NCBI RefSeq assembly: GCF_018474025.1
Contig: NZ_JAHCTA010000003.1
Span: 1-64,000 of the forward strand
Source: Alteromonas oceanisediminis
GTDB taxonomy: Bacteria; Pseudomonadota; Gammaproteobacteria; Enterobacterales; Alteromonadaceae
Direction: 5' to 3'
DNA length: 64,000 nt
In this document: positions 18,368 through 26,970 of the stretch, one piece after another
Position numbering within the stretch: the first letter of the stretch is position 1
How the letters are laid out: the number at the start of each line of letters is the position of its first letter
The notes under the pieces: generated by a model
Seen by the model: the letters and a program-made list of their open reading frames with translations, nothing else
Databases searched by the model: none
Told to the model about the DNA's origin: nothing
Position numbers and translations under genes: made by a program

Positions 18368-20190
18368 TAGTAAACATCCTTCTGGTAGCGTTTGGCTTTA
18401 CGTAGACCCGCTAGATACTGTTTTGCTTCCGACGCATCTTTCTTACCATGCGTTTGAATAATGCTTAACAACGCTTGTTCTACATCTTTAGCCATTTTCA
18501 TGGCATCACCACAAACATAGATGTGCGCGCCTGATTCGAGCCAATCAAAAACTTCTGCGCCGGATTCCAGTAAGCGATCCTGAACATAAATTTTCTCGGC
18601 CTGATCGCGAGAGAAGGCTAAGCTGATTTTGCTGAGTACGCCGCTTTTCAGATAGCCCTGCCACTCCGTTTGGTACAAAAAATCCTGGGTGAAGTTGGGG
18701 TTACCGAAGAACAGCCAAGATTGACCTGTAGCATCTGTTGCCTCGCGCTCCTGCATAAATGCTCTAAATGGCGCGATCCCAGTTCCGGGGCCAATCATAA
18801 TAATTGGCATGTTGTTGTCTGCGGGCAGGCGGAAATGATTGTTGGATTCAATAAACACCGCCACTTCATCACCTTCTTCTAAACGGGTGATCAAGTGGCC
18901 TGAAGCGCCTCCCTGATGGCGCACGCCGTTAAATTGGTAATCAACGTGAGCCACGGTGAGATGAACCTCATCTTCTACTTCGGCTTGACTTGACGCTATC
19001 GAATATAATCTCGGCGTGAGCGGACGCAGCGCATCCGTTAGTTGCTGTGCTGTCAATGTTGCAGGATACTCGCGCACAACATCAATTATCTGGCGCTCGG
19101 CCAAAAATTCTCGTAGCTTGGCCGGTTCAGATAGAATCTCCTGCAACGCAGTCGATTCTGTCGCTGCTGCGTAGGCTTTGACGAAGCCCGGGTAGCTCAA
19201 CGTAAGCTCCAGCTTTTCTTTGAGCGCTTTTGCTATCTCAAGTGTTTCGCCTTTCAGCTCAACAACGGTATCGGCCGCTATGCCGGTGAGAGTGAGCAGT
19301 TCTGAGATAACCGCTTCATCGTTTTTAAACCAAACCCCAAGCGCGTCGCCCGGTTGATACGTCAAACCGGAGTCTTCAAGCGAAATCTCAATATGTTGTA
19401 TGTCTTTAACGGAGTCTCTGCCCGTAATTTTCTGGACTGTGAGTAACGGCGCTGAAAACGGGTTGTTTTTGTCGTATGCCGGAGCACCAGCACTAACCGA
19501 CGCTGTGATCGGAACGACATCGGCAGCGTTCGCGATTGCCGCATCAGACGTACTCAACGCTTTCTTGGCAAGCTCAAAAACATTATCAGACCACACCTGA
19601 GCAGCGTCTTCATAATCAACGTCGCAATCGACCCGGTCAACCAGCGCCGTTGCACCCAAGGTTGACAACCTCTTATCAAAGTCCTTACCGGTCTGGCAGA
19701 AAAACTCATAGCTGGTATCACCCAAACTCAATACGGAATACTTTAACCCATTAAGCTTAGGGGCTTTCTTACTGGCTAGAAATTCATGAAATTCGATAGC
19801 ATCATCAGGTGCATCGCCTTCACCATGGGTACTGACCACTAGCGCCAAATGCGACTCATTCTTTATTTGACGAGGCTTATAATCTGCCATACTCACCAAC
19901 ACAGCGTTAATTCCAGCATCGGTTAATCTGCTATGAAGTTTCTGTGCAATCCCCTTGGCATTGCCTGTCTGCGTGCCATACATCACCGTAAAAGTTTGGG
20001 TTGTAGAGGTCTGGGCTGCCGCTGAGACTGCCGCTGAAGTCGCCGCACCTGCCTGTTCATTACCATTTGCAGCTAATCCAGCCAAATAGCCGCTTACCCA
20101 CGTAAGCTGGTCACGATTCAAGGGTGCAATCGCCTGAGTGATCAGGTTCCATTGTTCAGGGCTCAACACGCCCGGTTGTTGACCATTCAC
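18367..20190 (-). CDS. cysJ: Sulfite reductase flavoprotein alpha-component CysJ
   Basis: 607 residues. CysJ passes electrons from NADPH through FAD and FMN to CysI. Domains in order are a flavodoxin domain (about 68-200, FMN loop [21 protein letters not shown]), an FAD-binding region with [20 protein letters not shown], and an NADPH-binding domain with [18 protein letters not shown] and a C-terminal aromatic tyrosine (KDVY) that stacks on FAD. It is the first gene of cysJIH. In enterobacteria CysB and O-acetylserine control this operon; I do not identify a CysB site here by eye. Confidence 0.97.
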   Translation of the reverse strand: MNGQQPGVLSPEQWNLITQAIAPLNRDQLTWVSGYLAGLAANGNEQAGAATSAAVSAAAQTSTTQTFTVMYGTQTGNAKGIAQKLHSRLTDAGINAVLVSMADYKPRQIKNESHLALVVSTHGEGDAPDDAIEFHEFLASKKAPKLNGLKYSVLSLGDTSYEFFCQTGKDFDKRLSTLGATALVDRVDCDVDYEDAAQVWSDNVFELAKKALSTSDAAIANAADVVPITASVSAGAPAYDKNNPFSAPLLTVQKITGRDSVKDIQHIEISLEDSGLTYQPGDALGVWFKNDEAVISELLTLTGIAADTVVELKGETLEIAKALKEKLELTLSYPGFVKAYAAATESTALQEILSEPAKLREFLAERQIIDVVREYPATLTAQQLTDALRPLTPRLYSIASSQAEVEDEVHLTVAHVDYQFNGVRHQGGASGHLITRLEEGDEVAVFIESNNHFRLPADNNMPIIMIGPGTGIAPFRAFMQEREATDATGQSWLFFGNPNFTQDFLYQTEWQGYLKSGVLSKISLAFSRDQAEKIYVQDRLLESGAEVFDWLESGAHIYVCGDAMKMAKDVEQALLSIIQTHGKKDASEAKQYLAGLRKAKRYQKDVY

Positions 20191-20232
20191 AGTAGACTCC
20201 AGTGTATAATTTGTTGTGTCTGAGACGTCATG

Positions 20233-20273
20233 ACTCGCTAACCTATCGTTTTCTGATGATAAGGCTAGCGAGT
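20233..20273. repeat. Inverted repeat upstream of cysJ
   Basis: ACTCGCTAACCTATC (20233-20247) pairs with GATAAGGCTAGCGAGT (20258-20273) with one mismatch and one bulge, a stem of about 14 bp and a 10-base loop. No T-run follows on either strand. It lies between the OMP gene end and the cysJ start, and could be a factor-independent mRNA hairpin, a leader structure or an operator. The rest of 20191-20354 shows nothing I can name. Confidence 0.45.
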
Positions 20274-20354
20274 TTGACTAAAAACGGGAAAGAATTAAAA
20301 ACGATTTTTTATTACTTAATGAGCTTACCAATCAACAAAAGCTTGAAATTTTTT

Positions 20355-21116
20355 CTAAAAATGAAATTCAATGCCCGCGAAAGCGCCATCAAATGACAAG
20401 TCAGTATAGGTATTATCGAGGTCATCCAGCTCCACGCGCACGTCTCGATAGCCAAGTTGCAGGGTCATATCCAAGGCTAGGCTTTCAATGAAGCTGTAGG
20501 TAATCGCTGCTTGGAAATCACGCGCTTCGTTGTCATCCAAGCTCAAATAGCTGCCTTCGAAGTAAGCGCCTAACCCTGTGAAAGGCAATCCAACGGCCAC
20601 CCGCGAGTAGATCATGGGCACGACACCAGAAAAATCAGCTCGGCCCTCTTGCGCAGTTTGTTCGCTGACAACGCGCAAATCACCATCAACCACTTTGGCG
20701 TTTAGCCCGGCGTCAATACTTACCAAATCATTATCAAACAATTCATAATAAAAAATGACGTCGGTTGTGTTCAGGTCAATCGTGGTATCGACCGACGTAT
20801 TTTCAATAAACAACTGTCCGTCAAACGTAAACGAACGCGTTAAGGTTGAATCGCCCTCAGTATCCATAATGGTACGATTTAGCTTCACATTGGGCACAAA
20901 GGGTACGCCATGTTCCAGGGCGACATAGAACGCGCCGTTGGTTTGCGAGTCAAAATCAAAATCAACCACATCATCCTGATCAGCAAAGCCCCCGCTGGTG
21001 CCCATATTCCACCCTTGTGCACCTGCGTACACGCCCAACACCGTATCGGCATTTACAGCAGCCGGTGTCGCGATCAACCCCATTAAAGCACACCCAATGA
21101 TTCGATTTATGCGCAT
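20355..21116 (-). CDS. Outer membrane beta-barrel protein, TIGR04219-like
   Basis: 253 residues with a signal peptide (cut near AVNADTVLG) and alternating strands, ending in GAFAGIEFHF with a terminal Phe, the usual outer-membrane insertion signal. The start DTVLGVYAGAQGWNMGTSGGF and the YDEL-like acidic loops fit the TIGR04219 family of marine gammaproteobacterial barrels. Its function is not known. It has a good AAGGATAAAATT ribosome binding site and starts 4 bp after the DUF2333 gene, so the two form an operon. Confidence 0.82.
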   Translation of the reverse strand: MRINRIIGCALMGLIATPAAVNADTVLGVYAGAQGWNMGTSGGFADQDDVVDFDFDSQTNGAFYVALEHGVPFVPNVKLNRTIMDTEGDSTLTRSFTFDGQLFIENTSVDTTIDLNTTDVIFYYELFDNDLVSIDAGLNAKVVDGDLRVVSEQTAQEGRADFSGVVPMIYSRVAVGLPFTGLGAYFEGSYLSLDDNEARDFQAAITYSFIESLALDMTLQLGYRDVRVELDDLDNTYTDLSFDGAFAGIEFHF

Positions 21117-21120
21117 AATT

Positions 21121-22113
21121 TTATCCTTGATTCAGTAATTCAGAGAGTTCAATAAGAGCGGCATTGGCTCTGGATATATAATTTGCCATCACCAGTGAGT
21201 GGTTTGCTAGCATGCCAAAGCCGCTACCGTTTAAAATCATCGGACTCCATACCGTTTGCTGCGTTGCTTCCAGCTCACGAATAATCTGCTGTAAACTCAC
21301 TGTGGCATTTTTCTTTTCAAGCACATCAGCAAAGTCATGCTCAACAGCTTTCAAAAAGTGCAACAACGCCCAGCTGGCGCCGCGAGCTTCATAAAAATTA
21401 TCATCCAGCTTAAACCAACTGGTTTGATTTTCAGTTTCATGTCGCGTGGGAGTGGATTGATGTGCTTGAGGATCACCCGCCAGGTCGGTATTCAGTTGGT
21501 CAGTTCCGACACTCGCACTGAGGCGTTGAGACAGGCTGCCCATGCGCTTTTCAATCTGCTTAAGCCAGTCACGCAGATTATCAGCACGCGTGTAAAACTG
21601 AACTCTGTCTGCTGTCGGGTCGCCTAACTCAGCACGATACTCACGCAATAAATCCAGCGCTTCTTGATACTGTGACTCCGACGCGGGCATTAACCAACTG
21701 CGATGATCGATGTTCAATTTTGGTTGTGCCTTAACCAACATCGGGTTTTCCATTGATTGCGATTGTGAGCGGCTCAAATCTTTGCGCATCGCCAGCGAGA
21801 GGTCGCGCATCATTTCCAGCACCCCGAATTCCCACGCAGGCATATTGTCCATAAACAATGCAGGCGGAGTAACATCATTAGATAAATAGCCACCCGGCTT
21901 GTTCAATAACGTTTCCCCCACGGCAATAAGCGACGTTGTCACTGTGTATCCGGGCACAACTTGCTCGTTATTGGCGACCGCATCATCAAGCGCATGCTGG
22001 CGCACATCAAACGTACTGGGTTCAATACTCCAGTACCATCCGATCAAAATAAAAAGCAGCACGAGAAGCCCGGCTGCCGCACCCAAAATTCGTGGCGTTA
22101 AAAACTGTTTCAT
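21121..22113 (-). CDS. DUF2333 family inner-membrane protein
   Basis: 330 residues. An N-terminal membrane anchor (about 11-28) is followed by a largely helical periplasmic part. The blocks PGYTVTTSLIAVGETLLNKPGGYLSNDVTPP and MPAWEFGVLEMMRDLSLAMRKDLSRSQSQS (read in pieces) are typical of DUF2333. The family has no assigned activity. The pairing with the TIGR04219-like barrel suggests an envelope role, which is inference. Confidence 0.88.
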   Translation of the reverse strand: MKQFLTPRILGAAAGLLVLLFILIGWYWSIEPSTFDVRQHALDDAVANNEQVVPGYTVTTSLIAVGETLLNKPGGYLSNDVTPPALFMDNMPAWEFGVLEMMRDLSLAMRKDLSRSQSQSMENPMLVKAQPKLNIDHRSWLMPASESQYQEALDLLREYRAELGDPTADRVQFYTRADNLRDWLKQIEKRMGSLSQRLSASVGTDQLNTDLAGDPQAHQSTPTRHETENQTSWFKLDDNFYEARGASWALLHFLKAVEHDFADVLEKKNATVSLQQIIRELEATQQTVWSPMILNGSGFGMLANHSLVMANYISRANAALIELSELLNQG

Positions 22114-22200
22114 AATTCCCTTACACTGTTGTTTTGCAAAAGTGGTCTAACCATAGTACCACCAAGTGTAGGCTTAAGTTCAATAACTACCCAAATTTGG

Positions 22201-22554
22201 TTAAGGGTACGTGGAGTGCTGAGCTTGCGTCGGTTTACTACGACACAACCAATATAACAAAGCACCGACAGTAATCGGTATCACGAGGCTTACACCAAGG
22301 CCGACGACGGCGCTTACTGCGGCGGCTATCATGATACAAATAGCCACTGCGATGCCGGTTGCGAACAATAACGCCAGTACTGATGCAACCACGACACCGA
22401 TAATAAAAAAGACAATCGCGCTTATCACAAAATCACTGGCTGAGCCGCTGAGGTTGTCAATATCCAGGTGCCAGTGAACAGTATCTAGCGCTGCCACATC
22501 AAAGCCATAAACAACACAGTATGCAATCAACGCGGCCAGTAGTAACTTTTTCAT
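22201..22554 (-). CDS. Small inner-membrane protein at the end of the psp operon
   Basis: 117 residues with three or four hydrophobic stretches (about 3-20, 44-66, 70-88, 90-106), the last ones rich in Ala, Val, Ile and Gly. The first may be a signal anchor. I do not recognise the family. It starts 2 bp after the stop of pspC and so belongs to the same transcript; a role in membrane stress is inferred only from that position. Confidence 0.65.
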   Translation of the reverse strand: MKKLLLAALIAYCVVYGFDVAALDTVHWHLDIDNLSGSASDFVISAIVFFIIGVVVASVLALLFATGIAVAICIMIAAAVSAVVGLGVSLVIPITVGALLYWLCRSKPTQAQHSTYP

Positions 22555-22556
22555 GA

Positions 22557-22757
22557 CTATCGCTCTTGGATGAGTAAGCTAGCAATCAGGTAAGATAGCC
22601 CAACAAGCGCTGGGGCGAAAAACAAACCTATGACCAGTGCAGCGCGCACGTAAATGGCTTCAAAACCGAAATGACGTGCGATACCACCGGCCAAGCCGGT
22701 GATCATTTTATCGCGGCTACTTCTATAAATACTGTTGATATCAAATGTCTGTTTCAT
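22557..22757 (-). CDS. pspC: PspC-domain membrane protein
   Basis: A 66-residue product consisting of a PspC domain: IYRSSRDKMITGLAGGIARHFG followed by a hydrophobic segment and YLIASLLIQ. In enterobacteria PspC is the membrane sensor that releases PspA from PspF under envelope stress. E. coli PspC is about twice as long; the short form lacking the C-terminal leucine zipper occurs in other phyla. I chose the ATG at 22757, since GGAG lies eight bases upstream and inside the longer TTG-started frame to 22769. Confidence 0.85.
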   Translation of the reverse strand: MKQTFDINSIYRSSRDKMITGLAGGIARHFGFEAIYVRAALVIGLFFAPALVGLSYLIASLLIQER

Positions 22758-22789
22758 GATGATCTCCAATCAGTGGAAAGCGCGACTGC

Positions 22790-23497
22790 TTACGCAGCCG
22801 CCTTGTCTTTGCGTTTCGCGGTTTTGGGCGCAGAGTCTTTGCCATTCTTTTGTTTCAGGGCAGATAACTCAGACTCAATACTGTCGTTCGTTTCGAGCGA
22901 TGCAAACTCCTGCGTGAGCGCATGATTACTAGGTACAACATCAAAAGCATCAACCTGCGCCTCAAGCGCCTCTACTCGACTTTCGTAGTGGTCAAATCGA
23001 TTCACAGCATGTGTCACAGCATCACTGTTCACCACTTGCTTTGCGTGTAATCGAACGGCACCAATCTGCTGACGAGATAGCAGCGATTTTTGCTTAGCTC
23101 TAGCCTCGGCTAACTTACCTTGAAGCTTCGCCGTGTCTTCCTGAATAGTGCCAATCACACCGTCCAACTGAGCTTTTACCGCTTCCAGTTCGCTTATCTT
23201 AGCCATCACACTGTGCTTTTCGGTTAACGCTGCTCTGGCCAAATCTTCCCTATCTTTCTCAATGGCCAGTGTCGCTTTGTTTTCCCACGATGCGGCTTCC
23301 TGAGTAAGCTGGCGGATCTGACGATCCGTGTGTTTTTGCTCAGCTAGGTTCTTGGCGGCCACAGACCGTATTTCGACTAAGGTTTCTTCCATCTCCTGAA
23401 TAATCAACCGAATGACTTTTTCAGGGTTTTCTGCCTTGTCTAACATCGCATTGATGTTTGCCTGTACGATATCTGAGATTCTTGAAAACATGTTCAT
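22790..23497 (-). CDS. pspA: Phage shock protein A (PspA/IM30 family)
   Basis: 235 residues, almost wholly helical coiled coil. The N-terminal amphipathic helix MFSRISDIVQANINAMLDKAENPEK and the following VIRLIIQEMEETLVEIRSVAA block are classical PspA. This ESCRT-III-like protein binds stressed inner membrane and, in enterobacteria, inhibits the activator PspF. The C-terminal tail is Lys-rich (KRKDKAAA), slightly longer than in E. coli. It is the second gene of a four-gene unit behind a candidate sigma-54 promoter. Confidence 0.93.
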   Translation of the reverse strand: MNMFSRISDIVQANINAMLDKAENPEKVIRLIIQEMEETLVEIRSVAAKNLAEQKHTDRQIRQLTQEAASWENKATLAIEKDREDLARAALTEKHSVMAKISELEAVKAQLDGVIGTIQEDTAKLQGKLAEARAKQKSLLSRQQIGAVRLHAKQVVNSDAVTHAVNRFDHYESRVEALEAQVDAFDVVPSNHALTQEFASLETNDSIESELSALKQKNGKDSAPKTAKRKDKAAA

Positions 23498-23511
23498 AAT
23501 AAATTCCTCAA

Positions 23512-23814
23512 CTATTCTGATTTTGTAGATTCAGTCGCGTCAGTAGAGTCGCTATCCAGCGAGGTTATCTTCACTTTGGCACGTGACTGTGCAACCTGTG
23601 GCGTGTTGGTCAATGAATCCAGGCTCATGTGATACGCTGTATTGGCGACCGACTGAGCTGCCTGTGAGTGCAACTCTGTCACTGTGACTTCAACCGCCGA
23701 ATCAATCATCCGTGTGATTAATGACTGTAATACCGTTTCTTGCGCTACTGCTGCAGGCGCAACGATGGTTGAACCAACAAGTGCGATAGTGGTGAGTGTA
23801 TTTGCAAGTTTCAT
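23512..23814 (-). CDS. Small secreted protein, first gene of the psp operon
   Basis: About 100 residues. A signal peptide (KLANTLTTIALVGSTIVAPAAVA) is followed by a mature part of about 75 residues with amphipathic helices and a Ser/Thr/acidic tail. No family is recognised. I prefer the ATG at 23814 over that at 23820, because GGA is seven bases from the former and directly abuts the latter. It is 14 bp upstream of pspA, so it should be induced with the psp genes; secreted proteins are not part of the E. coli psp operon. Confidence 0.68.
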   Translation of the reverse strand: MKLANTLTTIALVGSTIVAPAAVAQETVLQSLITRMIDSAVEVTVTELHSQAAQSVANTAYHMSLDSLTNTPQVAQSRAKVKITSLDSDSTDATESTKSE

Positions 23815-23886
23815 GGTCATTTCCTTTTTACTGTGTAGGTTGTTGAGTTAAATCGGCGATGGTTCACCGTGACATACAACCCATAT

Positions 23887-23903
23887 AGCGATTGTTGTGC
23901 CAA
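23887..23903 (-). promoter_or_regulatory. Candidate sigma-54 promoter of the psp operon
   Basis: TTGGCAC-N5-TCGCT on the minus strand keeps GG at -24 and GC at -12 with exactly 10 bp between them. The -24 half is perfect; the -12 half has one departure (TCGC for TTGC). It is 73 bp upstream of the first gene. Sigma-54 with PspF drives pspA in enterobacteria, which makes the match meaningful. Confidence 0.6.
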
Positions 23904-23990
23904 TCGCGAAGGAAATGACTAAACGTCTGTTTTAATTGATATTTATGGACTTCGTAACGACGTAACCTAGCAGGCGGGTATTTAATCAAC

Positions 23991-24030
23991 ACCACCCGTT
24001 AGTGAATTAGACCACCTATTTAGTGAAATT
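23991..24030 (-). repeat. Two tandem 20-bp repeats upstream of the psp promoter
   Basis: ACCACCCGTTAGTGAATTAG (23991-24010) and ACCACCTATTTAGTGAAATT (24011-24030) are adjacent imperfect direct repeats sharing ACCACC and TTAGTGAA. They lie roughly 115-155 bp upstream of the expected start site, where activators of sigma-54 promoters bind. They run up to the 3' end of dusA. Confidence 0.45.
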
Positions 24031-24035
24031 GACTA

Positions 24036-25043
24036 CTAGGCAACCCGAATTTGACTGACCGTTTCTTGAACCGCTTCAAGCCCCCTTAACAAAAGCGCCG
24101 GCTGAGGGTTCTTGCCAGTCCCGTTTTGACTAAGATAACGGCGCCACACTCGCCCACCGGGCTGGCCTTGAAATAATCCCAGCATATGTCGCGCGATATG
24201 CCATTCTCGGGCACCATTAGCCACCTGCCGCTGAGCATAGTCGTGCATGTGCTTCACAATGGTTTCACGATCGATAGGTTGGGTCGCCTCGCCAAAAACG
24301 TGCTGATCAGCCGAGGCTAGCAAGTAAGGATTGGCGTAAACTTCTCTGCCAACCATCACGCCATCAAGGTGCTGAAGATGCTCACTCACATCATCATAGG
24401 TTTTTATCCCGCCATTGATAGAAATGGACAATGCCGGAAACTCTTTTTTCAATTGATAAACACGAGGGTAATTAAGCGGCGGTATTTCGCGATTTTCTTT
24501 TGGGCTCAGTCCTTTTAACCACGCTTTGCGCGCGTGTACGATAAAGGTGTCACACCCCGCATCAGCCGCGGTGTTGATAAAGCGGGATAAATCTTCATAC
24601 TCATCCATATCATCGATGCCAATACGGCATTTCACAGTCACCGGTATCGTCACCTGTGCTTGCATCGCTTTGACACACTGCGCCACACTCTCTGGTTCAG
24701 CCATCAAACAAGCACCAAACCTGCCATTTTTAACACGGTCGGAGGGGCAGCCAACGTTAATGTTAACCTCATCGTAACCCAGCGCTTGCGCACGAGCCGC
24801 GCACTCAGCCATTGCGACGGGGTCCGAACCTCCCAGTTGAAGCGCGACTGGGTGTTCTTCGTGGTTGAAGCCAAGATAGTCGCCTTTACCGTAGATGATG
24901 GCACCGGTCGTCACCATCTCGGTGTATAACAAGGTATGCTTCGACAACAGTCGAAGAAAATAACGGCAGTGCTTGTCAGTCCAATCGAGCATGGGGGCGA
25001 CTGAGAGTGCTCGATTGATATTCGTTGTACTTGTTTTCAACAC
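24036..25043 (-). CDS. dusA: tRNA-dihydrouridine synthase A
   Basis: 335 residues. This FMN enzyme reduces uridines 20/20a of the tRNA D-loop with [23 protein letters not shown] at the N-terminus, [19 protein letters not shown] with the catalytic cysteine, VKCRIGIDD, and SINGGI and [15 protein letters not shown] of the FMN phosphate site are all present. These blocks identify the DusA subgroup. The start is GTG at 25043, with a TTG directly after it. It ends at the repeats upstream of the psp operon. Confidence 0.95.
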   Translation of the reverse strand: MLKTSTTNINRALSVAPMLDWTDKHCRYFLRLLSKHTLLYTEMVTTGAIIYGKGDYLGFNHEEHPVALQLGGSDPVAMAECAARAQALGYDEVNINVGCPSDRVKNGRFGACLMAEPESVAQCVKAMQAQVTIPVTVKCRIGIDDMDEYEDLSRFINTAADAGCDTFIVHARKAWLKGLSPKENREIPPLNYPRVYQLKKEFPALSISINGGIKTYDDVSEHLQHLDGVMVGREVYANPYLLASADQHVFGEATQPIDRETIVKHMHDYAQRQVANGAREWHIARHMLGLFQGQPGGRVWRRYLSQNGTGKNPQPALLLRGLEAVQETVSQIRVA

Positions 25044-25324
25044 TAACCTACATTTTGATGAGCCTACACAGAGTATACCATTGGCAGGCGGGTTCTAAAG
25101 CTCTGAAGAAGGAAAGCACCGCTAAAAAACACAACACTAGGTATCTATTTTCATACCATAGTGTTACCCGCAAGTTTCTCTGTACACGGATCCGGCATTA
25201 CACTAAAGAGCGTTGTGCGAGGTCGAATTACCCGATGTGACCCGCCACGTTTTTTATCATTTCGGTCTCATCATTAGGCGACGCTAAACATGCACTTACC
25301 CACATTAATTTTGGTTACTTTACA

Positions 25325-25589
25325 AGAGCGTGTTGATCTTTACGGTACAAATTTTGTTCAATTCTATGGCTTGCGGCTGAGAAAAGAGGATTAAAGCTTA
25401 GTTATTCTAAGTGAATGACGAATGACGAAAGCCCCAAGCCATAGAACTGAACCCTTCGGGCAGCGTTTGGTGACAATTTACACTGCGTTTTCGTTCGCTT
25501 ATGTAGAATAACTACACGACGCTCGCTCAGCCTTGTTTAAATTGTCACCAAACTGCTGCAAAAATGCACCGTAAAGATCAACACGCTCT
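25325..25589. repeat. Palindromic repeat element, copy 1 (three-armed, MITE-like)
   Basis: A 265-bp element bounded by perfect 22-bp inverted repeats (25325-25346 and 25568-25589, core TGTTGATCTTTACGGT). Inside are two long arms. The first is about 25366-25440, with stem TTCTATGGCTTG and apex CTTAG-TTATT-CTAAG (25397-25411). The second is about 25466-25555, with stem GTTTGGTGACAATTT and apex TGTAG-AATAA-CTACA (25502-25516). The strand could fold as a three-way junction or cruciform. It has no coding capacity. Compared with copy 2 it is inverted, shares the architecture and short motifs, and differs in stem sequence. I see no direct target duplication. The remaining gap 25044-25324 shows no gene. 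Confidence 0.85.
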
Positions 25590-26751
25590 AATCAATGGAC
25601 TGATCGGTACCTTTTTAATGGTGGTATTTAAGCGCAAACCTAACCACAAGTGCTTTTTATATTGGGCGCTGTCATGTGGCGTTTTTGTGCTGGGAGGTGT
25701 CACCTCTTCATTGAGAGCATACTCAGTAAGCCCCCTTATCAGCTATTTTCTTGCCGATGTGTTTCTTATCGCCGCGCCAGCTCTAGTGTTGATGGGGTTG
25801 CTGCGATTTTCTCGACTCACATGCACACCGATAGTCAAACACCTTTGCCTAGGCTGTTCAGTAATACTCCTAAGCGTACTGTATGGGGTGCATACCGATG
25901 CCACAGTGAACCCACTAGTCACAGGCCTCGCCGCGGGCAGTGTGTTTTTTGCCGGTGTGATGATGCTACAGCGCTCAATTATCATTGAACCCGTTTTCAC
26001 ACGTTTATTGCAGCTCATTTTCGCCGCGCATGGTTTAATTCTGTGGAGCCAAGGGGTGATCATCGCCAATAGCGCTGCCGCGGACTACACAAACATAACA
26101 ACGCTATCGCTGCTGTTGAGCCGTATTGTACTCACAACCTTGACCGCACTATTACTGCCATGGCTGTCCTTTTTACAATTAGAACGTAAGCTCACGATAA
26201 AATCGCAGCGAGATGGGTTAACACAGGTCGCCAATCGCGATCATTTTTTCTACCAGGCTCAATCACTTTGGCAACATCAAGATAATCATCCTTGTGTGTT
26301 AATGATGATCGACATTGACCACTTTAAAAACATTAACGACCAGTATGGTCATGCGATGGGTGATGTTGCCATTCGCGAAACGGCTAGAGGGTTGTCCAAG
26401 CAGTTGCGCAATTCCGACCTCATTGGACGGGTTGGCGGTGAAGAGTTTGCCGTTCTACTACCGCGCACAGACTGCGCAACAGGGCACAAGGTCGCTGAAA
26501 GACTCCTTTCCTATATAAGGTCGCTAGATATTCACGTTGGAGATAGGACTGTCTCATTAACAATCAGCGTTGGTATGATCAGCGCAGGCAGCACTGAAAT
26601 CACGTTCGAAACGGCGTACAAAGCAGCAGACAGCACGCTATATCAGAGTAAGGGTAGCGGTAGAAATCGTATCTCCGATTGCAAAATACACGGTAGCGAG
26701 CGCATCTACCAGCCGGTTGTTTGCCGCGATAATTTGCCCCTCCCCTCATAG
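25564..26751 (+). CDS. Membrane diguanylate cyclase (GGDEF protein)
   Basis: 395 residues. About six hydrophobic segments occupy residues 8-215, forming a membrane sensor domain of unknown ligand. The GGDEF domain follows (about 220-380), with DIDHFKNINDQYGH, the active-site motif GGEEF and an RNSD inhibitory site five residues before it, so it should make c-di-GMP and be feedback inhibited. The frame's first ATG lies inside the repeat element, with its right inverted repeat encoding residues 3-9. The alternative start is an ATG at 25618, which would cut into the first hydrophobic segment and has no good ribosome binding site. The native start may have been lost to the element. Confidence 0.88.
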   Translation: MHRKDQHALINGLIGTFLMVVFKRKPNHKCFLYWALSCGVFVLGGVTSSLRAYSVSPLISYFLADVFLIAAPALVLMGLLRFSRLTCTPIVKHLCLGCSVILLSVLYGVHTDATVNPLVTGLAAGSVFFAGVMMLQRSIIIEPVFTRLLQLIFAAHGLILWSQGVIIANSAAADYTNITTLSLLLSRIVLTTLTALLLPWLSFLQLERKLTIKSQRDGLTQVANRDHFFYQAQSLWQHQDNHPCVLMMIDIDHFKNINDQYGHAMGDVAIRETARGLSKQLRNSDLIGRVGGEEFAVLLPRTDCATGHKVAERLLSYIRSLDIHVGDRTVSLTISVGMISAGSTEITFETAYKAADSTLYQSKGSGRNRISDCKIHGSERIYQPVVCRDNLPLPS

Positions 26752-26868
26752 CGTCTACACTGACTGTTGATGTGCACGTAAGATGCTCAGAACGATTTCG
26801 GCGAAAAACGACATCGAGCAGAAAACGCATCACTTTTTATTTTCTTAACGACAAATAAATTTTCGCGT

Positions 26869-26933
26869 AGCGCCTTAAATTGTACTTGCACAGTGCATAA
26901 ATAAGCCTATATTCAGCCCAAATTTTAGGCGCT
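26869..26933 (+). promoter_or_regulatory. Promoter of the RimK/GNAT-C39 pair within an inverted repeat
   Basis: TTGCAC (26886-26891), 16 bp and TATATT (26908-26913) form a good promoter. It is flanked by AGCGCCTTAAATT (26869-26881) and AATTTTAGGCGCT (26921-26933), an inverted repeat with one mismatch, 39 bp apart. The right arm follows the expected start site. The arms may be a two-part operator, or may form a hairpin in the DNA only. A smaller palindrome TGCACAGTGCA (26887-26897) overlaps the -35. Nothing else is seen in 26752-26970. Confidence 0.45.
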
Positions 26934-26970
26934 GTACGCCTTTAATAACCTGACTTTTTTTGGAAAAACC

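Noticed and set aside
20202-20396. A 64-residue plus-strand frame between cysJ and the OMP gene
   Set aside because: It crosses the cysJ-OMP gap and runs into the end of the OMP gene, has no good ribosome binding site, and its composition is that of random sequence.
23887-23910. GCGATTG-TTGTGC-CAATCGC palindrome over the psp promoter as a repressor operator
   Set aside because: It overlaps the -24/-12 elements and can be explained by them; no repressor of the psp operon with such a site is known to me.
25025-25240. A 71-residue plus-strand frame beside dusA
   Set aside because: Basic and unlike any family that I know, no ribosome binding site, and it overlaps the dusA start.
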